A DNA stretch of 64,000 nt, taken from assembly GCF_004028275.1 (NCBI RefSeq), contig NZ_CP035033.1, forward strand, positions 2,538,501 through 2,602,500. Direction: 5' to 3'. The stretch is from Hydrogenovibrio thermophilus (GTDB lineage Bacteria; Pseudomonadota; Gammaproteobacteria; Thiomicrospirales; Thiomicrospiraceae). A program made the position numbers and the translations under genes. The notes below the pieces were generated by a model. It saw nothing but the letters and a program-made list of their open reading frames with translations. It did no database searches and was not told the DNA's origin. Shown here in pieces: positions 58,237-64,000 of the stretch (the stretch's first letter is position 1; every line of letters begins with the position of its first letter).

Positions 58237-58242
58237 ATGGAG

Positions 58243-59610
58243 TTACGAGGATTTTTTCTTGAATTCCGCCGGTTTCAACTGGTGGCGTTCCAACAAACGA
58301 TAGAACTCGGTGCGATTGCGTTGCGCAATCCGCGCCGCGTGCGTGACGTTACCATTGACCAGTTTCAGCAGGCGAATGAGGTAATCCCGCTCGAAATTCT
58401 GCTTCGCTTCATTGAACGACATCATCGACAGGTTTTTCTGTTGCAAGGCCTTTTCAATCAGGCTCGCCGGAATCAGCGGCGCCGTCGCAAAAGTGCAGGC
58501 TTGCTCGATGACGTTTTTCAACTCACGGATGTTCCCCGGCCAATCGTAGCCCAGCAACATTTCCATCGCTTCGTTGGACAGCTTCTTGGCCTTGGTCTTC
58601 TGCTGTGCAATGAAATGGTTCGCCAGCAACGGAATATCTTCCGGCCGGTCGGTCAAACTCGGCAACCGCAAGGTGACGATGTTCAAGCGGTAATACAAAT
58701 CCAGCCGGAACTGCTTTTCGTCCACCAGTTGTTTCAAATCCTTATGGCTGGCCGACACCACCCGCACATCGATGGAAACGGTTTTGCTCTCACCGACCGG
58801 GCGGATTTCGCCTTCCTGCAAGGCACGCAACAGCTTGACCTGAAACGCGGGCGACATATCGCCGATTTCATCCAGAAACAGAACACCACCGTGCGCCAGT
58901 TCGAACAACCCTTTGCGGTTTTCGATGGCACCGGAAAAAGCGCCCCGCTTGTGGCCGAATAATTCCGATTCCAGCAAGTCTTCCGGGATGGCGCTGCAAT
59001 TGACCGCGATAAACGGTTTGTTGCGCCGCGGACTGGCGGCGTGAATCGCCTGGGCAATCAATTCCTTCCCAGTGCCGCTTTCGCCTTGGATGTACACGCT
59101 GATGTCGCTCTGGGCGACGTGATACAAATCCTGTAACAGCGCTTCAATCACATGGCTTTGGCCAATGATGTTCTTGCGCCATTTGGCTTGCTCGTCACCG
59201 GAGCCGACCGCGGTATGGATATTCAAGGCCTGGCGGATTTTTTCGTTCAGCTCGACGTGGTCAATCGGTTTGGTGATGAAACCGAACACCCCGCGGCTGG
59301 TGGCGTCCACCGCTTCCTGAATGGTACCGTGCGCCGTCATGATAATGACCGGCAAGGTCGGATAATGCTGGTGAATCTGTTCGTACAGCGCCAAGCCGTC
59401 CATTTCTTCCATCCGCAAATCGGTGAGCACCAGATGCGGGTTGAAGGTGGGCAGTTTGGCCAAGGCTTCCGCGCCGCTGCCGACGGTTTCCACTTCCAGT
59501 CCGAGAGACCGTAAGCGAATGGACAACAACGTCAGCAAGCTGGCGTCGTCGTCCACCAATAATAATCGTTGCCCGTCAAAATCGGGCGTTGCTTCCGAGT
59601 CAACGCTCAT
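58243..59610 (-). CDS. glrR: Sigma-54-dependent response regulator (GlrR/QseF-like)
   Basis: 455 residues. Receiver domain at 10-130 (LLLVDDDASLLTLLSIRLRS; phospho-Asp in LVLTDLRMEEMDGLALYE); AAA+ domain at about 150-380 with Walker A GESGTGKELIAQAIH, the sigma-54 contact loop GAFSGA (standard GAFTGA), and Walker B GGVLFLDEIGDMS; Fis-type helix-turn-helix at the end (NVTHAARIAQRNRTEFYRLL). The upstream kinase and lipoprotein genes make this the glrK-qseG-glrR arrangement known in enterobacteria. Overlaps the lipoprotein gene by 11 bases. Confidence 0.92.
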   Translation of the reverse strand: MSVDSEATPDFDGQRLLLVDDDASLLTLLSIRLRSLGLEVETVGSGAEALAKLPTFNPHLVLTDLRMEEMDGLALYEQIHQHYPTLPVIIMTAHGTIQEAVDATSRGVFGFITKPIDHVELNEKIRQALNIHTAVGSGDEQAKWRKNIIGQSHVIEALLQDLYHVAQSDISVYIQGESGTGKELIAQAIHAASPRRNKPFIAVNCSAIPEDLLESELFGHKRGAFSGAIENRKGLFELAHGGVLFLDEIGDMSPAFQVKLLRALQEGEIRPVGESKTVSIDVRVVSASHKDLKQLVDEKQFRLDLYYRLNIVTLRLPSLTDRPEDIPLLANHFIAQQKTKAKKLSNEAMEMLLGYDWPGNIRELKNVIEQACTFATAPLIPASLIEKALQQKNLSMMSFNEAKQNFERDYLIRLLKLVNGNVTHAARIAQRNRTEFYRLLERHQLKPAEFKKKSS

Positions 59611-60202
59611 CGTCTATCCTTTTATTTAAGGTTTTTTCGATTGATTTCAGTGCTTGAATCTGCGATTTCAGCACAGCGTTTTCCTTCCGCAGTTCCTCGA
59701 GCTCATGAGTCTGAGCTTCTATTTTCTGTTCCAATACGTCCTGATTGGCTTTCAAGGTATCGATAACTTCCAGTGTCTGTTCTTGGCTTTCGTTGAGCCA
59801 CGTCAACAGACGGTTTTGGTTTTGTGCCGGGCGTTGGTTCAAATCGTTCAGAATCGCCAACCGCTCCTTATGGGTGATGCAGCTTTTCTTGTCGGAAAAG
59901 CTGTACGCCAGCAGCCAACCGGCCTGCCAGACCTGTTTTTCGCGGTATTGCTGCGCCAGGCTGTGGCAGACCCGTTGACGGTGTTCGCCTTCCAGGTTGC
60001 AATAATAAGCGCCTTGTTTCAATAACCGCACCGCTTCCTTATCGGTCAGGCTGCAAAACAACGGTTCGCTGACCTTATCCTGGTCTTCGGGGAATGCCAG
60101 CGGAAACTGCATCTTGTCCGACGTCCCGGCAGGCTTGGGGGCAAACGCACTGCATCCCGTCAACAGGGCCAAGCCCAATCCGATAATGGCGATGAATCTC
60201 AT
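59600..60202 (-). CDS. qseG: QseG/YfhG-like lipoprotein
   Basis: 200 residues. Lipoprotein signal (FIAIIGLGLALLTGCSAF, lipobox LTGC), a middle region with four cysteines (LFCSLTDKEAVRLLKQGAYY with CNLEGEHRQRVCHSLAQQ), and a C-terminal coiled coil (ANQDVLEQKIEAQTHELEEL). Sandwiched between the kinase and regulator genes with 4- and 11-base overlaps, as qseG/yfhG is in E. coli, where it tunes the kinase from the outer membrane. Homology is inferred from context and layout more than from motif identity. Confidence 0.78.
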   Translation of the reverse strand: MRFIAIIGLGLALLTGCSAFAPKPAGTSDKMQFPLAFPEDQDKVSEPLFCSLTDKEAVRLLKQGAYYCNLEGEHRQRVCHSLAQQYREKQVWQAGWLLAYSFSDKKSCITHKERLAILNDLNQRPAQNQNRLLTWLNESQEQTLEVIDTLKANQDVLEQKIEAQTHELEELRKENAVLKSQIQALKSIEKTLNKRIDDER

Positions 60203-61698
60203 GTCACTGGCTCCACAGGTAAATCCAAAGCAAAACGCGCTCCAGAATAATGTTCGTTCGGTGGCAACAGATGTATCTCGCCGCCGTGTTTATCCACATA
60301 ATAACCGACAATCGCCAACCCGAGTCCGGTGCCTTTCATGGTCGAACCGGGTTGCATCTCGCCCTGAAAAAAGTCTTCGAAAATCGCTTTATGCAATTCT
60401 TCCGGAATGCCCGGGCCCTGATCTTCCACCAGAAAACGCAATCCAGTATCGGTGCGTGTCACCGACAAACCAATGTGGTCGCCCGACCCGGAAAACTTGA
60501 TGGCGTTGGACAGGAAGTTACTCAAAATCATCTTCAACTTGGCGGCGTCCGCCACAATTTTAAACCTTGGCACCGCCACATCCAAGACAACGCCCTTGTT
60601 CTGCACCAACAATTGATAATCGGCGACCAGTTGCGCCACCAGTTTGGACACATCCACGTCACCCAGATCGAGCCGGGATTGAATCGACACCGCTTTCTGG
60701 TATTCCAACAGGTTGGCGACCAGGTTCATGATATTGAAGTTACCGACCTGCATCAGTTGCACCACTTCTTTCTGCTCCGACGTCAGGGAGCCGATCAGTT
60801 CCTCCGACAGCAAGTCCGTGCCTTCTTTCAACGTGGCCAGCGGTGTTTTCAGTTCATGGGAGATGTTGCGGATGAACTGCTGTTTCTCATTTTCGAGGTG
60901 CTTCAATTCCTGCCGCAAACCTTCCAGATTGGCGCCCAGTTCGCGCACATCGCGCGGCCCGGCGGAAATCTCGATGGGCGTTTCAAAATCGTCCTTCACC
61001 AAACGGCGAATCACCGAACCAGTCTTGCGAATCGGCTTGGTGATGAAATGCACGAACACCACGCTCAACAAAAACGCCAACAAGCCGCTGGCCAGCACGA
61101 TGTAAAACACCCGTTCGCGCACCGACGCTTCGTATTCCGACAAGGCCTGCACTTCGAGTGATTGCTGGCGCGACCCCATTTCAATGATTTGTTTGGCCTG
61201 ATTGGTCAGTATCTCAAACTGGCCGACGTCTTCCGCCAGCACCGGTTTTTGCTCGAAAAACGCGCGGTTGTACACCGACTCGAACAGTTCCATTTCCAGC
61301 TGCTTCAACTGGTTCAGTTTCTTCGCCAAATCGGAATCGATGTCGTAGGGTTTGGACGCATCCACCAGACTGATGAACTTTTGATGATGGGTCAGAAACG
61401 CATCCAGCAGCGAGGTTTCTTTCAACACCTGATATTGGCGGATACTGCGTTCCATCGACACCAGACGTTCCAGAATCAAGCGACTGTTTTCGGTGACCAT
61501 CACCGTCTGAAACACGGTTTTATGCGCCTGTTTGGAGTAACTGTCCATCGACACCAGGGCGTACACTATCGCAAACATCAACGGCAAACTCACCACTACG
61601 AAACTGCCGAGCATCCACTGGTACAGGGAACCTTCCCAAACCGGTTTCAGTTTGGCGCTCAACTGTTGGCGGAAATTCGACCAGGCCTGGTTAAACAT
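60199..61698 (-). CDS. glrK: Sensor histidine kinase (GlrK/QseE-like)
   Basis: About 499 residues from ATG 61698 (MFNQAWSNFRQQLSAKL). Two membrane helices (about 25-45 and 180-200) flank a helical periplasmic sensor of about 140 residues; HAMP follows; HisKA with FIRNISHELKTPLATLKEGT; HATPase with NFLSNAIKFSG, VEDQGPGIPEE and GTGLGLAIVGYYVD. The frame is open to 61722, but ATG 61698 avoids extra overlap with the helix-hairpin-helix gene. A CCAGGCCTGG copy encodes its residues 3-6. Confidence 0.92.
   Translation of the reverse strand: MFNQAWSNFRQQLSAKLKPVWEGSLYQWMLGSFVVVSLPLMFAIVYALVSMDSYSKQAHKTVFQTVMVTENSRLILERLVSMERSIRQYQVLKETSLLDAFLTHHQKFISLVDASKPYDIDSDLAKKLNQLKQLEMELFESVYNRAFFEQKPVLAEDVGQFEILTNQAKQIIEMGSRQQSLEVQALSEYEASVRERVFYIVLASGLLAFLLSVVFVHFITKPIRKTGSVIRRLVKDDFETPIEISAGPRDVRELGANLEGLRQELKHLENEKQQFIRNISHELKTPLATLKEGTDLLSEELIGSLTSEQKEVVQLMQVGNFNIMNLVANLLEYQKAVSIQSRLDLGDVDVSKLVAQLVADYQLLVQNKGVVLDVAVPRFKIVADAAKLKMILSNFLSNAIKFSGSGDHIGLSVTRTDTGLRFLVEDQGPGIPEELHKAIFEDFFQGEMQPGSTMKGTGLGLAIVGYYVDKHGGEIHLLPPNEHYSGARFALDLPVEPVT
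61681..61690. repeat. CCAGGCCTGG dispersed palindrome, copy 13 (start of glrK-like gene)
   Basis: Exact copy immediately after the stop codon of the helix-hairpin-helix gene (minus strand), but here also inside the first codons of the kinase gene (Gln-Ala-Trp). Confidence 0.9.
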
Positions 61699-61933
61699 GC
61701 GACTCCTGCCCGGCCAGCTCAATGGCGGCGGCCACAGCAGCGCGTGCTTGCGGACTGTTTTTCCAACAAGAGGTTCTCAACTTGTCCGCGACGGTTTCAA
61801 CCACCTCATCCACACTGTAGGTTCGCAAAACGTCAAAGGAATCAATACCGATTTCTTCCAAGCGTTGGATAACCGTGGGCCCCACTCCTTTCAAGGCCAA
61901 TAACTGCGTCGTTTCCTGCTTGGAAAATGCCAT
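61691..61933 (-). CDS. Small helix-hairpin-helix protein
   Basis: 80 residues from ATG 61933. The hydrophobic ALKGVGPTVIQRLEEIGIDS is a helix-hairpin-helix motif (GVGP turn) as in small DUF4332-like proteins; the C-terminus is helical (SPQARAAVAAAIELAGQ). Probably binds DNA or another nucleic acid non-specifically. The frame continues upstream to 62218, but that part is antisense-like to the EAL gene end. Its stop overlaps the start of the sensor kinase gene. Confidence 0.75.
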   Translation of the reverse strand: MAFSKQETTQLLALKGVGPTVIQRLEEIGIDSFDVLRTYSVDEVVETVADKLRTSCWKNSPQARAAVAAAIELAGQESHV

Positions 61934-62027
61934 GATGCGCTCACTATCGAAAAAATCAAAAACATCATTGTAAAACGACGGCCGGGAAAAATCGGAAAAT
62001 TTTGGAGAAGCATGGATTCGACGGGAA

Positions 62028-64000
62028 TCAATCCATCTGATTGAATGAACGGCACCAGCCGAGGAATTCTTCCGGCGGCAATGGCCGACTGAAGCCGAAG
62101 CCTTGCGCCAGCAAGCAGCCTTTGTCGTGCAGGAATTTGGCCTGCAACTCGGTTTCGACGCCCTCGGCGATGACTTCCACCCCGACGGCTTTTCCGACCG
62201 CGATAATGGCTTCGACAATGGCTAGGTCTTCGGCATCGTCGGGCAGCGACTGCACGAAAGACTGGTCGATTTTCAACTGGTCCAACGGCAGTTTCTTCAA
62301 ATAGGACAAAGACGAGAAGCCGGTCCCGAAATCGTCCATCGACAAGGCCACACCCAATTCCTTCAAAGCGTAGAGAACTTCAATGCCCTGTTGCTCGTTT
62401 TGCAACAGGAAGCTTTCGGTCACTTCCAGTTCCAGCACCGCCGGATTGATGCCGGTTTCCGCCAGTACCTCGGCCACCGAAGACACAAAGTCCTGATGCA
62501 TCAACTGGATGGTGGAAACGTTCACCGATATGCGCTCCAACTCGAATCCCTGTTTTTGCCAGGCCTGCCAGTGGCGGCAGGCCTGGGCGAGAATCTCGCG
62601 TCCCAATGGAATAATCAAGCCAGTGGATTCGCTGATGCCGATGAATTTGCTCGGCGGTACCACACCCATTTCCGGGTGTAACCAACGCACCAGCGCTTCG
62701 GCTCCGATCACCCGATTGGCTTTCAGGCAGATTTGTGGTTGGAAATAGGTAATCAGCTCTTTGTTTTCAATGCCCTGACGCAACGCTTTTTCGTAGAAGA
62801 AGTATTCCGAGGTGGTGGTGGTCAATTCCGAGGAATGGAAAGCGTAACCGCTGTGCGGCAGTTTCTTGGCTTCAAACAAGGCTTCGTCGGCGGATTTCAT
62901 CAAATCCAAGGCTTCGTCGCCGTCCAGAGACGACAAGGCGATACCGATTTTGACGTCGAGCACATGATCCTGACCGTCAATGCTGAAAGGTTCCAGGAAA
63001 GCTTCAATCAACTGCTCGGCGAATTCGGCCGTTTCGTTCTTATTTTGGATGTCTTCCATCAGAATCAGGAAATTGTCCGCCCCCAAACGCGCCACGGAAT
63101 CTTCCGAATCCAGCAGTTGGTTCAAACGTTGCGCCACGGCTTTCAGTAATTGGTCGCCGTATTCGTAGCCTACGGCATCGTTGAACATCTTGAAACGGGC
63201 GATGTCCACAATCAACAATGCGACCTTCTGGGATTCCCGAGAGGATTTTTTGATGGACTGCTGCAAGCGGTTTTTGAACAGCGACACATTCGGCAAGCCG
63301 GTCAAAATGTCGTAAAACGACAGGCGGTTGATTTCCTGTTCGGTGGCCTTTTGCTGGCTCAAATCGTTCATCAAGCCGACGTAGTGCATCACTTCGCCGG
63401 TTTTGTTTTTCACCGCGTTGATAGTCAACCATTCCGGATAGATGGTGCCGTCTTTCTTACGGTTCCAGATTTCGCCCTGCCAGGTGCCGGTGGCATTCAG
63501 CGAGGCCCACATTTCGCGATAGAAGTTTTCCGCTTGCTTACCGGAACTGAGCATCGACGGGTCTTTGCCTGCGACATCCTTGAAGTCGTAGCCGGTGATG
63601 TCTTCGAACTTACGATTGACCAGCACGAAGCGGTTACGGGCGTCGGTGACGAGAATGCCTTCCCCGGCATTGTCGAACACCGAACGGGTCAGCATCTGGA
63701 ACCGCTCGGTTTCATGCCGGAAACTCAAATCGTTCATCACCACCAAATGCGCCGGTTCGGCGTGATAGGTAATCGGTTTATGCGACAGTTCCACCGAGAC
63801 CCGGCGATTGTCGTGACACAGCAATTTCTGTTCGATGTAGGCCGGATGGTGATGTTCCATTTCCCGCAAACGCAAGGCAAAAGCTTCCCGTTCGGTCTCC
63901 GGCACCAGATCCAACAGCGATTTTTCCATCAGATCGCACTCCTGATAGCCCAACAGGTTATAGACTTCGTGGTTGGCGTAGGCGATGCGGTCGTTTTGAT
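62028..64000 (-). CDS. PAS-GGDEF-EAL protein, truncated by the window edge
   Basis: At least 657 residues; the frame runs off the right edge (its N-terminus is missing). Visible order: the end of a PAS domain (DRIAYANHEVYNLLGYQECD), a second PAS with PAC (FENAGEG-like VFDNAGEGILVTDARN; GLMNDLSQQKATEQEINRLS), a GGDEF domain whose active site has decayed to LGADNF, and an EAL domain with GAEALVRWLHPEMG, LELEVTESFLL, MDDFGTGFSSLSYLKKLPLD and AEGVETELQ intact. Predicted cyclic di-GMP phosphodiesterase with a regulatory, inactive cyclase domain. Confidence 0.94.
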   Translation of the reverse strand, partial: QNDRIAYANHEVYNLLGYQECDLMEKSLLDLVPETEREAFALRLREMEHHHPAYIEQKLLCHDNRRVSVELSHKPITYHAEPAHLVVMNDLSFRHETERFQMLTRSVFDNAGEGILVTDARNRFVLVNRKFEDITGYDFKDVAGKDPSMLSSGKQAENFYREMWASLNATGTWQGEIWNRKKDGTIYPEWLTINAVKNKTGEVMHYVGLMNDLSQQKATEQEINRLSFYDILTGLPNVSLFKNRLQQSIKKSSRESQKVALLIVDIARFKMFNDAVGYEYGDQLLKAVAQRLNQLLDSEDSVARLGADNFLILMEDIQNKNETAEFAEQLIEAFLEPFSIDGQDHVLDVKIGIALSSLDGDEALDLMKSADEALFEAKKLPHSGYAFHSSELTTTTSEYFFYEKALRQGIENKELITYFQPQICLKANRVIGAEALVRWLHPEMGVVPPSKFIGISESTGLIIPLGREILAQACRHWQAWQKQGFELERISVNVSTIQLMHQDFVSSVAEVLAETGINPAVLELEVTESFLLQNEQQGIEVLYALKELGVALSMDDFGTGFSSLSYLKKLPLDQLKIDQSFVQSLPDDAEDLAIVEAIIAVGKAVGVEVIAEGVETELQAKFLHDKGCLLAQGFGFSRPLPPEEFLGWCRSFNQMD

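Larger units (their letters stand above)
57739..58242. other. Mostly non-coding stretch between EF-hand gene and glrR-like gene
   Basis: About 500 bp, AT-rich in its first half. It must carry the EF-hand promoter. It contains one weakly supported small open frame (57957-58175) and the hairpin at 58213-58236, both listed separately. Nothing else recognised. Confidence 0.5.

Overview
The window looks like a piece of a gammaproteobacterial chromosome from a sulfur-oxidising chemolithoautotroph of the Hydrogenovibrio/Thiomicrospira type. The pointers are a dabB-dabA dissolved-inorganic-carbon pump followed by a SulP-type transporter and an iota-class carbonic anhydrase, several exported DsrE-like (sulfur-relay fold) proteins, a cyanide-insensitive-type cytochrome bd oxidase, ubiquinone genes (ubiC, ubiA) and a complete gammaproteobacterial atp operon next to parAB-rsmG-mnmG. 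Genus is inferred from gene content only; no rRNA or tRNA gene is visible.

Layout. 0-10.9 kb: recG-ubiC; a divergent locus with an ECF sigma factor and its membrane anti-sigma factor on one side and two exported DsrE-like proteins plus a porin on the other; an outer-membrane protein, a hypothetical gene, ubiA and glmU. 11-22.7 kb (all minus strand): atpZ-I-B-E-F-H-A-G-D-C, parB, parA, rsmG, mnmG. 22.9-28.5 kb: a lipoprotein, an HD-GYP response regulator and a 1300-residue BvgS-like hybrid kinase with three solute-binding domains. 28.7-35.0 kb: the carbon-concentrating block dabB-dabA, SulP, iota-CA. 35.1-43.1 kb: nnrS, then a four-gene export operon (outer-membrane factor, HlyD-type adaptor, RbbA-type double ABC protein, ABC-2 permease). 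43.2-48.2 kb: cioA-cioB and a 43-residue DUF2474-like protein, a PAS-GGDEF protein and an MFS transporter. 48.6-53.8 kb: accessory-looking stretch with murI, an unknown gene, a broken copy of the murI 3' end, a small exported protein, a CMD/AhpD-like protein with an AraC regulator, and an AT-rich RelA/SpoT-synthetase gene. 53.9-57.3 kb: metE and divergent metR. 57.5-64 kb: an EF-hand protein, a GlrK-QseG-GlrR-like two-component operon, a helix-hairpin-helix protein and a PAS-GGDEF-EAL protein cut by the right edge.

The most striking non-gene signal is a dispersed 10-bp palindrome, CCAGGCCTGG, with 13 exact copies in 64 kb (about 0.06 expected by chance at equal base frequencies). Eleven copies lie outside genes, often just past stop codons and often embedded in larger palindromes that look like transcription terminators; one is a 46-bp perfect palindrome between dabA and the SulP gene. 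The most interesting gene system is the ECF sigma/anti-sigma pair whose anti-sigma factor carries a DsrE-like domain on the outer side of the membrane, beside two free exported DsrE-like proteins, suggesting an undescribed envelope signalling system tied to sulfur chemistry.
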